Assembly: GCA_015243575.1 (NCBI GenBank) | Contig: CP042469.1 | Location: forward strand, 2,942,929 to 3,006,928 | DNA from: Clostridiales bacterium | GTDB taxonomy: Bacteria > Bacillota > Clostridia > Peptostreptococcales > Anaerovoracaceae | Length of the DNA stretch: 64,000 bases | Direction of reading: 5' to 3' | In this document: in pieces, positions 8,735 through 17,390 of the stretch | How positions within the stretch are numbered: the first letter of the stretch is position 1 | Layout: each line of letters begins with the position of its first letter | The notes under the pieces: generated by a model | Database searches by the model: none | Told to the model about the DNA's origin: nothing | What the model saw: the letters and a program-made list of their open reading frames with translations, nothing else | Program-made: the position numbers and the translations under genes

Positions 8735-9388
8735 ATGGATAACAATCGAACTAACTTATTTATTAATCCTAACGTTGAAAAAAACAGCAAAACTAAATAC
8801 TTATTATATTCAGTAATCATACTGATTATTAGTATGACTGGATGTGGTGACAGTGGCGAAAGCAAAGAAAAAATGGGAAATAACGATACAGTACAAGTCT
8901 CTGAAGAAGAACAATCGACTGAAATAGATCCTGTAGATAAGGATGCCGTCAAAGAGTATGATAAAAAGATTTATAAGATGGTATCAGCCTCAACAAGAGT
9001 ATCCGATATATTAGTTGATTCAATGGGAGAAGTAGGCGATGGTAAAATGTCCAGATCAGAACTGAAAGAACTAGCTACGCAGGCAAAAGATGCCCAATCT
9101 AGTTTACAAGGTAGTTTATTAACATATGATGATGTAGCAAAATCAATGTATTTAGAATCTGCTCACTTCTACCTAACCATGCAGTGGAAAGTTGCAAGTG
9201 ATTTATTAAAATTTTGTGAAACCGATAATAAAGAGGATTTAGATAATTGCGGCGATGTTTTGAGGGATTCTCCCGATTATTTGAAAACTGTGGATAGCGC
9301 AAGAGTGAAATATTTATCAGAACAAGGCTTTTCAGAAGAGGAGATCGTTGCAATCACTACTGCAGTTGATGAAGAGCAGGTAGAATGA
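8735..9388 (+). CDS. lipoprotein of unknown function
   Basis: 217 residues with a long charged N-region (MDNNRTNLFINPNVEKNSKT) before the hydrophobic segment YLLYSVIILIISMTGC, whose lipobox is SMTGC. An acidic spacer follows, then a helical domain (about 70-215) with SRSELKELATQAKDAQSSLQ and FSEEEIVAITTAVDEEQVE. AAGGAACAAGG lies before the ATG. No family is recognised. It is the only intact cargo of the element whose broken integrase follows at 9469. Confidence 0.75.
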   Translation: MDNNRTNLFINPNVEKNSKTKYLLYSVIILIISMTGCGDSGESKEKMGNNDTVQVSEEEQSTEIDPVDKDAVKEYDKKIYKMVSASTRVSDILVDSMGEVGDGKMSRSELKELATQAKDAQSSLQGSLLTYDDVAKSMYLESAHFYLTMQWKVASDLLKFCETDNKEDLDNCGDVLRDSPDYLKTVDSARVKYLSEQGFSEEEIVAITTAVDEEQVE

Positions 9389-9410
9389 TATTGGTAGACT
9401 AACTTTTCAT

Positions 9411-9440
9411 GCCCGAGGAAATCAAGTCTCGGGCATTTTT
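9411..9440 (+). terminator. terminator in the integrase leader
   Basis: GCCCGAG pairs with CTCGGGC around AAATCAAGT, then ATTTTT. The sequence recurs nearly unchanged at 28061-28090, also just upstream of an integrase pseudogene. Confidence 0.75.
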
Positions 9441-9468
9441 ATGCCCAAAATCAAAAAGAATGATACAT

Positions 9469-10550
9469 ATGCCAAGAGGAACATTTACATTTGACGGTAA
9501 GCGGTATGGCGTGACCGCCAAAACGGAGCCGGAGCTGGCAGTGAAAGTCGCCGAGAAAAAGAAGGCTCTGGAAGAAGGTTCAATCATCCTAAATAAGAGC
9601 ACAACAGTAAAGAAATGGACTGAGGAATGGCTGGAGACCTACGTAGAACCGAACGTCAGCGATGCCACGCTATATGCAAATGCCGAATCAAGATATACAT
9701 TACCCCGGCCATTGGCAGCATGCGCCTGGTTGATGTCAGACCGCTGCACCCTCAACGGCGCAGCTGGATGCTCCAGAGATCATATAAAGAAGGTCCGATA
9801 CACCCTGGTTCAAATATTTACGAAGGCTCAGTGTAACAAGCTGATTATAAATAATCCAGCTGAAGATCTCGATATACCAAGGGGGAAAAATAATACCCGG
9901 CGGTCCATTAAGGATATAGAACGTACATATATTAAAAGTGGCTGAGAAGCACCCCGCAGATCTTTGGGTCAAGCTGATGCTGTACTGCGGACTGCGGCCA
10001 CAAGAAACTGCTGCACTGCAAGGCAGGCATCTTGATCTGACAGGTGGTAACTTGAAGACCGAAAACGCATTAAAGCGGCACGATAATACCATTGGGGATA
10101 CCAAGAGTCGATCCGGAAAAAGAACGATACCTATACCGGATATTTTGCTTTCAAAGCTAAGGACGATAAAGGTTTATTCATACGAGTATGTTTTTAAGAA
10201 CCGAGATATGTCTACGGCAGGCATGAGAACACGCTGGAGAAGCTTCAAGCGTGAGATGAATATTGAAATGGGATGCAAGACCTTTAAAAACGCCGTTGTG
10301 CCTCCCTATCGAGTAGCAGAGGATGGTTCCCTACTGTCTACGACATACGTACTGCACAGACCTTCAGGACGCCGGTGTACCGATCAACGTCGCCAAGGAA
10401 TTGATGGGTCATTCCGACATCAGCATCACCGCGAAGATCTACACGCACCACTCTGAAACGTCCTATAATAATGCGAAAAATCTAATAAACAATATGCATA
10501 ATGGGACAAAAACTCCCACACTAAGTCCCACATCTCCCATACAATTATAG
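9469..10550 (+). pseudogene. int: tyrosine-type phage integrase, broken by frameshifts
   Basis: The pieces together give a full integrase. The N-terminal arm-binding part starts MPRGTFTFDGKRYGVTAKTE. The core-binding part contains KVRYTLVQIFTKAQ. The catalytic part holds the first Arg (LYCGLRPQE), the His-Arg box (YCLRHTYCTDL) and the final His/Tyr region (GHSDISITAKIYTHHS). The frame changes at roughly 9690, 9750, 9935 and 10340, so no active enzyme can be made. It lies directly beside tRNA-Ser and would have integrated the element there. Nucleotide relatives survive at 2985-3195 and 8270-8442. Confidence 0.88.
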
Positions 10551-10641
10551 CCGATATTAGACGATTTCAAAATCAAAATCAGTGGAATAAAAAACCGCTA
10601 AACGCATTGTTTTACAGTGCTTTAGCGGTTCTTATCTTATC

Positions 10642-10749
10642 TGGCGGAGAGCAACGGCCTCTGGCCTCCGACTCGCTTCGCTCCCTGCTGTCGTATTTTC
10701 CTCTGCAGCTAAAGCTGCGGAAAATACGCATGGGACTTTCTCACCCACT
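10642..10749. repeat. tRNA-Ser att-like repeat, right copy
   Basis: TGGCGGAGAGCA (10642-10653), then about 80 bp nearly identical to 5684-5760 with the palindrome CGTATTTTCC...GGAAAATACG. Then ATGGGACTTTCTCACCCACT (10730-10749), identical to 5489-5508. The mosaic shows repeated recombination between tRNA-proximal ends. Confidence 0.75.
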
Positions 10750-10783
10750 CCGTGGCTTCTCGCCCCTCGCCTTGAGACAAAAA

Positions 10784-10817
10784 ACAAAAGCATCATCCTA
10801 TCGGATGATGCTTTTGT
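10784..10817. terminator. bidirectional terminator downstream of tRNA-Ser
   Basis: ACAAAAGCATCATCC pairs with GGATGATGCTTTTGT around TATC, with T-rich flanks on both sides. It lies 4 nt beyond the tRNA-Ser CCA end and probably terminates that transcript. Confidence 0.8.
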
Positions 10818-10820
10818 TTT

Positions 10821-10908
10821 TGGCGGAGAGCATGGGACTCGAACCCACGGGGCTTTAACACCTTACTCGCTTTCCAGGCGAGCTCCTTAGCCACTCGGTC
10901 AACTCTCC
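10821..10908 (-). tRNA. tRNA-Ser (anticodon GGA)
   Basis: Read on the minus strand from GGAGAGTTGACCGAGTGG to GCTCTCCGCCA, with CCA encoded. The acceptor stem GGAGAGT/GCTCTCC pairs. The anticodon arm CTCGC-CTGGAAA-GCGAG gives GGA. There is a long variable arm of class II type, and the T-loop GGTTCGAGTCCC is present. It is intact and is the evident integration target of the elements to its left. Confidence 0.95.
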
Positions 10909-11078
10909 AGACTTATTAGACACAATTAGTAATTTAACATACATTAAGAGAAAAAGCAAGTACTATTTCAAATAAAAATTTGTAATAAAATTAAGGTTTC
11001 TGTTGAAATTTTTCCCACATGTGTTTGCTTTCAAGCTCTATATGAAGTATAATTTCTGATGCGGAGGTGCTGCAATTC

Positions 11079-12191
11079 ATGGATGTAAAGAAGCCGAATC
11101 TATCCTTTGAGCAATGGAGAGAAAAAATCATCCGAGTCTTCTACGTTATCATTGTACTGATATTTCTGGTAGAAGTCATTGTTTTCTTGGCGTTTCGGCC
11201 ATTCGGACTCCTTGCAGAAACCACAACAGACCTTCACTATATCTTGAAATATATTATGCTTCCAACCTTGATAAATCTTATTCTGGTCTATGCCTGTCAT
11301 AAAATAAATACCAATCGATTCAAGGACAAAATAAAAAACACAGCAATTCCGGTGACGTTAAGTCTTCTCGCCGCAGTCATCGCATACGTTCATGTTCAGG
11401 TCGATTCCATAACAACAGCTCTTGCTATGCCAGTTTTTCTTACTGTATTGTTTGGAAAGAAAAAGATGACTAGGCTGATTACAATGCTGAATGGAGCTTT
11501 GATTCTTCTGATTTCTCTCCGCGCCGCCTTTTATTTTGAAAATAAGACTGTATTTTTTTATCTGAACATCGTTGTCGCTCTCACCCTGCTGATTACCGCA
11601 TACCTGATCAGCAATGTTCTCATCGCATACAACAAGGCAAACAGTGATTACATAAATTTCAGCTATGAAACCCAGCTATCCCTGACAGAACAAGCGAGGA
11701 ACGATTCTCTCACCGGACTGTTTAATCAGAAAACATTCCATGCCCTTTTGAATACAACGATGGAAAAAGCTTGGAAATCCAGAGCACCAATGTCCCTTGC
11801 CATCATTGACCTGGATGACTTTAAGGAAATCAACGACACCTACGGCCATCTGGCTGGCGACCAGGTTCTGATCCATTTCACAGACCTGATGAAAGAGCAC
11901 TGCAAAGAGGGGGATGCCTTTATTGCCCGTTATGGAGGAGACGAATTTGCCGTCATCTTTCCGAGAGCATCCAGAGAACTGGCATACCTGAGATTGGAAT
12001 CCTTACGAAAGCGCTGCCGACAAGTTCCGTCAGCGAAAACCGGGACAAGTTCCATCAGCTTCAGTGCCGGGATTGCAAGCTATTCGGAAGGCGAAACCAA
12101 CGCGACGCTTTTATTCCATCAGGCAGATTCCGCGCTCTATCAGGCTAAGGAAAATGGCAAAGGTCAGACGATGATATATCAAGAGCAATAG
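11079..12191 (+). CDS. membrane diguanylate cyclase (GGDEF)
   Basis: 370 residues. The N-terminal about 190 hold around six hydrophobic segments. After a short helix, DSLTGLFNQKTFHALL opens a GGDEF domain with RYGGDEFAVIF; the GGDEF motif falls at residues 286-290. The enzyme should condense two GTP into cyclic di-GMP at the membrane. The product-inhibition site is altered: the RxxD expected just upstream reads KEGD. The ATG at 11079 is preferred over GTG at 11067, because the GTG overlaps the GGAGG ribosome site. It is the first intact chromosomal gene right of the tRNA-Ser island. Confidence 0.9.
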   Translation: MDVKKPNLSFEQWREKIIRVFYVIIVLIFLVEVIVFLAFRPFGLLAETTTDLHYILKYIMLPTLINLILVYACHKINTNRFKDKIKNTAIPVTLSLLAAVIAYVHVQVDSITTALAMPVFLTVLFGKKKMTRLITMLNGALILLISLRAAFYFENKTVFFYLNIVVALTLLITAYLISNVLIAYNKANSDYINFSYETQLSLTEQARNDSLTGLFNQKTFHALLNTTMEKAWKSRAPMSLAIIDLDDFKEINDTYGHLAGDQVLIHFTDLMKEHCKEGDAFIARYGGDEFAVIFPRASRELAYLRLESLRKRCRQVPSAKTGTSSISFSAGIASYSEGETNATLLFHQADSALYQAKENGKGQTMIYQEQ

Positions 12192-12423
12192 GAGTCTGCG
12201 CGCTTCAACAGATCCTTCCCCATTCCATATCAAAATAAAGAACTGCCGTCTGTGAGATGCTCCTCCTAAGATTAGTTCATTTTCTAACATCTTGGATGCA
12301 AATTCAAACGGCAGCTTTTCATTAATCGGTTCTATTTTACATTCTTTAACTTTATATTCTATAGATTATATTTCTTATTTTATTTTCTGTTTCTCATTTC
12401 TCTTTACGGTAATCTCTACTATT

Positions 12424-13899
12424 TCATTTCAAAGCTTTTCTTACAGCTGACTGCATTTCATCCTTGCCCAGCACGCCTCTATGTCTAATCTCCTTGTCCT
12501 CCAAACCTTTCAGTCCAGCAGGGATTTTGACACCAGTCTTTTCGTGGAGCGCACGGACGTTTACAAAACCGTCTCCATCAGGCACAAGGCCTATGGATTC
12601 TGCTACACTGTCTGCAAATTTATACGCGCTGGCAGTTGAAGCAATAACTGCGGGAGTATCATCACCAGTCTCCTGTTTATAGTCTTCATAGACCTTATAT
12701 GCAACTGCCGTGTGAGTATCCATCAAATAGCCGTTTTCAGCGTACATTTTTCCAATGGCAGCATTGGTCTGGGCGACTGTAGCAAAACCAGCCCAGAAGT
12801 CTTTTAAGCCTTCCTTGATGCTGCTGCTTACCTCATACTTCTTTTCGTTATCAAGGCCATTCATCAAAGCCGAAATTTCTTCACCGTTATTTCCACTCAA
12901 GTGGTATAAAAGCCGTTCCAGGTTACTGGAAATCAGAATATCCATGGATGGAGAATTGGTCAGATAAAATTCTCTTCCTGCATCGTACACCCCCGTCTGA
13001 AGGAAGTCTGTCAGGACTTTGTTTTCATTGGATGCGCAGATCAGCTTTTTTACCGGAATCCCCATCTGCTTTGCATAATAAGCTGCAAGGATATTTCCGA
13101 AGTTCCCAGTAGGTACTACTACATTGAATTCTTCGCCTGCTTTTACCGTTTCCTGCTCCATCAGCTTGGCATACGCATAAACATAATATGCCACCTGCGG
13201 AATCAATCGCCCGATATTAATAGAGTTTGCGGAAGAAAGCATACAGCCCGATTCTGCCAGTTCTGATGCGAATTGGCTGTCATTGAAGATTTTCTTCACG
13301 CCGGTCTGCGCGTCATCAAAATTACCCCGGATTGCAAAGACATGCGTGTTTGCTCCTTCTTGAGTAATCATCTGCCGTTCCTGAACCTGGCTTACTCCTT
13401 CACTGGGGTAAAATACGATGATCTCTGTATTGGGGACGTCGGCAAATCCCTCTAAAGCGGCCTTTCCTGTATCTCCTGAAGTAGCAGTCAGGATCACCAC
13501 TTTTTTATCAACCTGTTCTTTCTGCATCGCTGTCGTCATGAGGTAAGGCAGAATGGATAATGCCATATCCTTAAATGCCGCTGTTCTGCCGTGATAAAGC
13601 TCCAGAAAATATGCGCCTCCTGCATTGACCAGCGGAACGATCTCAGAAGCCTCAAATTTGCTGTCGTAGGCCCCGTTCACACAATGTTTGATCTCTGCTT
13701 CCGTATAATCCGTAAAAAAGCTGTGAATGACCGCATCAGCGATTTCCTGATACGTCTTTCCCTTCATCTCTTCCAGACGAAATGGCAGTTTGGGGAAAGA
13801 ATCCGGAACAAAAAGTCCTTTGTCCTGAGAAATCCCCTGTATAACAGCTTGAGCAGCATTTTTGATATCCTTACTGCCTCTTGTACTCTTGTAAAACAT
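12424..13899 (-). CDS. thrC: threonine synthase
   Basis: 491 residues, the usual length for the longer threonine synthase type. It converts O-phosphohomoserine to threonine with pyridoxal phosphate. The N-terminus MFYKSTRGSKDIKNAAQAVI and the PLP site GRTAAFKDMALS (Lys110) are characteristic, as are the phosphate-binding TATSGDTGKAALEG and the PTGNFGNILAAY segment. No other threonine-pathway gene lies next to it. The leader (13900-14018) has a small hairpin (CTCGGAGCTTTGATCCGAG) but no T-box motif. Confidence 0.95.
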   Translation of the reverse strand: MFYKSTRGSKDIKNAAQAVIQGISQDKGLFVPDSFPKLPFRLEEMKGKTYQEIADAVIHSFFTDYTEAEIKHCVNGAYDSKFEASEIVPLVNAGGAYFLELYHGRTAAFKDMALSILPYLMTTAMQKEQVDKKVVILTATSGDTGKAALEGFADVPNTEIIVFYPSEGVSQVQERQMITQEGANTHVFAIRGNFDDAQTGVKKIFNDSQFASELAESGCMLSSANSINIGRLIPQVAYYVYAYAKLMEQETVKAGEEFNVVVPTGNFGNILAAYYAKQMGIPVKKLICASNENKVLTDFLQTGVYDAGREFYLTNSPSMDILISSNLERLLYHLSGNNGEEISALMNGLDNEKKYEVSSSIKEGLKDFWAGFATVAQTNAAIGKMYAENGYLMDTHTAVAYKVYEDYKQETGDDTPAVIASTASAYKFADSVAESIGLVPDGDGFVNVRALHEKTGVKIPAGLKGLEDKEIRHRGVLGKDEMQSAVRKALK

Positions 13900-14018
13900 C
13901 CTTCTATTCCTTTCTTTTCTATATCTAAATCATCTCGGATCAAAGCTCCGAGCCTTATTCTTTGCTTAATATTTGATTTTAACAAAATAGCCGAAAATAT
14001 ACAAGGCGATCGGACAAA

Positions 14019-14336
14019 ATGTATAGAAAAAATGGTTCCCTTGAAAATCAATATAAATTTAACGAAGTTTTTTCTCTGAGAACACAGATAACAAAACTTC
14101 AGACTAAGATTACAAAAATCAATAGCGGCGATGGAGACGAAGATACAAAGCAGCAGCTTATCGAAATTATTCAAACACAGATTCAGCAATTGGAGTCTCA
14201 GATCCAGAGAATTGAATCACAGCAATCAAAAGCTGCTGCAAGCACAGAAGAAGTCTCAGATCCATCTAATTTGAGCCAGAACGCATCGACAGTGAAAGAC
14301 CCTTATTCCAATAATAAGTTCGACATTCTGGTATAG
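14019..14336 (+). CDS. FlxA-like coiled-coil protein
   Basis: From residue about 20, SLRTQITKLQTKITKINSGD and KQQLIEIIQTQIQQLESQIQ are typical of the FlxA-like family of short coiled-coil proteins, expressed with flagellar genes in enterobacteria and common in Clostridia. A Ser/Asn-rich tail ends in NKFDILV. The first 19 residues do not look like a usual FlxA N-terminus, and no good ribosome site precedes 14019. The true start may therefore be different or the 5' end may have been rearranged. Confidence 0.65.
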   Translation: MYRKNGSLENQYKFNEVFSLRTQITKLQTKITKINSGDGDEDTKQQLIEIIQTQIQQLESQIQRIESQQSKAAASTEEVSDPSNLSQNASTVKDPYSNNKFDILV

Positions 14337-14384
14337 CGTTCGCGCCCTTGCGGGTTCGACTCCCTCTGCTTCAAAAACGAAAAA

Positions 14385-14412
14385 GACCGAAGCGCTGCTT
14401 CGGTTTTTTCTC
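14385..14412 (+). terminator. terminator after the FlxA-like gene
   Basis: GACCGAAGCGCTGCTTCGGTTTTTT: the stem CCGAAGC/GCTTCGG is followed by six T residues. Confidence 0.8.
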
Positions 14413-14513
14413 TTGGTAAACTGTATCTGACTAAACTTAACCTTTTAAAACCTTTAAATTGCAATGTTCTCTGAATCTGACCTTAATTCACATTCAACGT
14501 GATATGTGTCTCT

Positions 14514-16040
14514 TCAGCCTGATGTTTCAAAATGCAGTTGGATTGGGGAACTTACATACTTAAAATAGATATCCAAGTCGTGGTTCTTGCACAAGACGAT
14601 TTTCTCAAGAATGGAGCGATAGACTTCCGGTGTTGGTTCTTCCTGCCTTAGAATCTCCTTGATACGAGCAATAACCTTAGACAAGTTCTCTTTGGCTGCC
14701 TCATTCTTTTTCGCTTCAAGTCTGACCTTTTCAATGGTGCTTTTCAAAGCCGAAATTTCATCGTCATACTTGGACTTCATCTGATTCATTTCAGACTTTG
14801 TAATATCTCCCTCGGCATACATATCAATAATCCGTGCTTTCTTCTCCAGTGCCTTTTTTATCCGTTCTTCATACTGTTTTGTATGGTCGGGAATACCACC
14901 GTTTTGCGCTGTCTGGATTTCAGACTGCAATTCCTGTAAAATATCGGCAGAATTGAAGTTAAGTTGCCTAAGTGCAAAGCGTACACAGGTCAGCAATGCG
15001 ATATCGTTTACCAGATCACTTTTGCAGCCGGAAGATTTCCCGTAGTTATAAAGTTCACGGCAATACCAGAATCGAATCATAGTACCGTCTTTGTTGTACT
15101 TGTTGCGAGAAACGCCTTTTGAGCCGCATTCACCGCATTCAATCAGGCCGGAAGCCCAATATTTCGTTGAATGCCTTGACTTTTCGCCAATTAAGGCCGC
15201 CCTGCGTTGCAGTTCCAGTTGTGCCAAGTCCCAAGTTTTGTGATCTACGATTGCAGGATGATGATTTCTGATGTATACCGTATCGTCAGGGTTTTCGTTC
15301 TTGACTGCCTTATGTGTCAGGTGTGATTCTATATACATCTTTCGTTGACGTAGATCACCGGCGTACTTTTCATCCACGAGGATGGCACGGACATTATTGA
15401 CCGTCCAATTTTTACGATTTGATCCACAGGGTATATGCTCTTGCTTCAATTTTTTTACGATAGATGTAATCCCCATGCCTGACAGGAAGTCCTGATAAAT
15501 CAGCTTTACTATGGAGGCTTCATCCTCATTGACGGTAAGAGCACCTTTATTCAGGTGGAAGCCTAAGACACCCGGCCCGAATACATAGCCTTTTTCCATT
15601 CCTCGCCTCATGCCCCATTTGACACGTTCAGAAGTTTTCCGGCTTTCTTCTTGTGCAACGGAGGCCATGATCGTCAGACGAAATTCCCCGTCATTTTCTC
15701 TGGTGTCTATGTTGTCGCTGATGAAAATAACACCTATACCCAAAGTCTTTAGCTTTCTTGTGACTGATAGAGTATCCACGGTGTTCCTTGCAAACCTTGA
15801 GACTTCTTTTGTAATAATCAAGTCAATTTCCCCGTTGTACGCCTTATCAATCATTTCATTAAATTTCTTTCGCTTCTTCATACAGGTTCCGGTTATTCCC
15901 TCATCAGGGAAAAGCCCCGCAAATTCCCAATCGCTGTTCGCGTTTATGTAGTTTTCAAAGTACAATTGTTGATTCTCTAATGAATTTTTCTGATCTTCAT
16001 GATCGGTTGATACTCGGCAATATGCCGCTACCTTTAGCAT
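14514..16040 (-). CDS. large serine recombinase (site-specific integrase)
   Basis: 508 residues. The N-terminal resolvase domain has the catalytic serine in AYCRVSTDHEDQKNS, plus ITKEVSRFARN and IMASVAQEESRKTSERVKWG. The middle recombinase domain contains the usual GPGVLGFHLNKG and NWTVNNVRAILVDEKYAG. A zinc ribbon (IECGECGSKG...WYCRELYNYGKSSGCKS) and a long coiled coil (about 390-460) follow. Such enzymes insert and excise phages and integrative elements. The ATG at 16040 is preceded by AAAGGAG; a longer frame start at 16061 has none. It is the last gene of the minus-strand element operon. Confidence 0.93.
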   Translation of the reverse strand: MLKVAAYCRVSTDHEDQKNSLENQQLYFENYINANSDWEFAGLFPDEGITGTCMKKRKKFNEMIDKAYNGEIDLIITKEVSRFARNTVDTLSVTRKLKTLGIGVIFISDNIDTRENDGEFRLTIMASVAQEESRKTSERVKWGMRRGMEKGYVFGPGVLGFHLNKGALTVNEDEASIVKLIYQDFLSGMGITSIVKKLKQEHIPCGSNRKNWTVNNVRAILVDEKYAGDLRQRKMYIESHLTHKAVKNENPDDTVYIRNHHPAIVDHKTWDLAQLELQRRAALIGEKSRHSTKYWASGLIECGECGSKGVSRNKYNKDGTMIRFWYCRELYNYGKSSGCKSDLVNDIALLTCVRFALRQLNFNSADILQELQSEIQTAQNGGIPDHTKQYEERIKKALEKKARIIDMYAEGDITKSEMNQMKSKYDDEISALKSTIEKVRLEAKKNEAAKENLSKVIARIKEILRQEEPTPEVYRSILEKIVLCKNHDLDIYFKYVSSPIQLHFETSG

Positions 16041-16124
16041 CTCAATAACTCCTTTCCTCATTGAAATGCCTCTTGAAAATCAGTCATATCTATACTTTAT
16101 TATAGCATGGAAATGGCTGAAATT

Positions 16125-16316
16125 TCAATGATCTTTCGTAATTTCTGCTGCTTTTTTTGCTGGTTTTTCCAAAGAGAATCCGATGGATAATGTCAACCTC
16201 CTGTAGATATTTTCCGTCAGGAATCCGTCTTTATATAGCTGACTAATAATCCCTTGCTTTATCGCCAACGTCAGCCATTTTTGATTTTCAACTTGTATTT
16301 TGGCTTCTTTATTCAT
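16125..16316 (-). CDS. small element protein upstream of the recombinase
   Basis: 63 residues, mostly helical: KWLTLAIKQGIISQLYKDGF and TENIYRRLTLSIGF. Its start overlaps the end of the Rep gene by 8 nt, so translation is probably coupled. Its place between Rep and recombinase would suit an excision or accessory factor, but I see no definite helix-turn-helix and do not assign a function. Confidence 0.6.
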   Translation of the reverse strand: MNKEAKIQVENQKWLTLAIKQGIISQLYKDGFLTENIYRRLTLSIGFSLEKPAKKAAEITKDH

Positions 16317-17256
16317 CCCAATCTGTCCCCTTTTGCTTATTTGTACCCTTTAGAAATTTTTTCTTATAATACCTACGGTTAAAAACGTTATAATAATTTG
16401 TATTTTCATTGATTAACTGTATCGTCTTTTCAAAAGTCAGCTCAGAAGATTCCAATTTTTGCATTGCTTCGAAATTAGTAGTTTCATAAATAACAGGCTC
16501 CTTAATTCCTTTGCTCTTGCGAAACAAACGAAATCCTTTGGGGAGCATCCTCAGACGTGCTCCTTTTACATAAAATTTACTTTCCTTCTCGTCCCGTTCA
16601 TTGGTCGTAACAATTTCTTTTATGTTATCGTTTAAAACATTATTTTTTATTGCATCGTCTAAGCTTAGATCTCCGAGATATGCGCTTAAATACGCTCCAA
16701 CGTTATCAACATTTTTCAGCGATTTTGTTTTACAAAAGCCCTGTTTCCAAAGTGCCGCAATCGTATCATTCGGAATGAAAGGGGCTTTTTTATCAAATAT
16801 CAGCAGTAAGTGAGCGTGAAGAGATCCTCTAGACTGGGCCTCCATTGCTACTAGGTATTCGTAATCCGGCAAATTATTTTTATGGATATAGCGCTTTAAT
16901 CCTATATTAAATTTTTTAAAGTCCGTATATAGCCTATACGGGTCAGAATTATTCTCTGAATATGTGAGACAAATCCAAAGGCATTTTCGGGTATCAGTTA
17001 CATTAGCGCATATAAGTTCACGTAATTTTTTTAAGCTCTTTGAAACACTGCTTAAATCATCAGCGCGTGTCTCACTATGATTAAAACTTTTGATTTCTCC
17101 CGTATCGAGTACAGCGTACTCATTAGCATTTAGTTTCTGTATCGTCTGCCTTGAATTAAATTTGCTGTATGTAACCTCTGTAAAATTGCCCATTTCTTTG
17201 ACTTTCACAAAGTCATTCGCTTTAATCAGAGGATTTTCGACATTCTCTATTTTCAT
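16309..17256 (-). CDS. HUH-type rolling-circle Rep/relaxase-like protein
   Basis: 315 residues. Three features of HUH endonucleases appear in order. A beta strand ends in a polar patch, KCLWICLTYS (92-100). Next is the metal-binding HxH in GSLHAHLLLIF (His147, His149). Then comes a helix with two tyrosines, GAYLSAYLGD (Tyr189, Tyr193), candidates for the nicking residue. Such proteins nick one strand and stay linked to the 5' end, starting rolling-circle replication or transfer. With the FtsK-like neighbour upstream, a role as relaxase of a small mobilisable element is likely. Confidence 0.75.
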   Translation of the reverse strand: MKIENVENPLIKANDFVKVKEMGNFTEVTYSKFNSRQTIQKLNANEYAVLDTGEIKSFNHSETRADDLSSVSKSLKKLRELICANVTDTRKCLWICLTYSENNSDPYRLYTDFKKFNIGLKRYIHKNNLPDYEYLVAMEAQSRGSLHAHLLLIFDKKAPFIPNDTIAALWKQGFCKTKSLKNVDNVGAYLSAYLGDLSLDDAIKNNVLNDNIKEIVTTNERDEKESKFYVKGARLRMLPKGFRLFRKSKGIKEPVIYETTNFEAMQKLESSELTFEKTIQLINENTNYYNVFNRRYYKKKFLKGTNKQKGTDWDE

Positions 17257-17390
17257 ACATTACTGTGTCTCCTTCTACGCGAAATTTGTGTTGATGTTAT
17301 TGACGTATAATCAAGTTTATACCGCCGCATTGCGGCGGTGGATGGGTCTGTCGGCTTTCACTCTGCTTCGCCGCCCGACCCACCCAAGCG

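Noticed and set aside
13900-14018. T-box leader of threonine synthase
   Set aside because: No T-box sequence or specifier stem is visible; only one small hairpin is present.
14340-14375. tRNA 3'-end fragment (GCGGGTTCGACTCCCTCTGC) as attachment site of the serine-recombinase element
   Set aside because: The T-stem has a mismatch, there is no matching second copy near 19.9 kb, and large serine recombinases rarely use tRNA genes.
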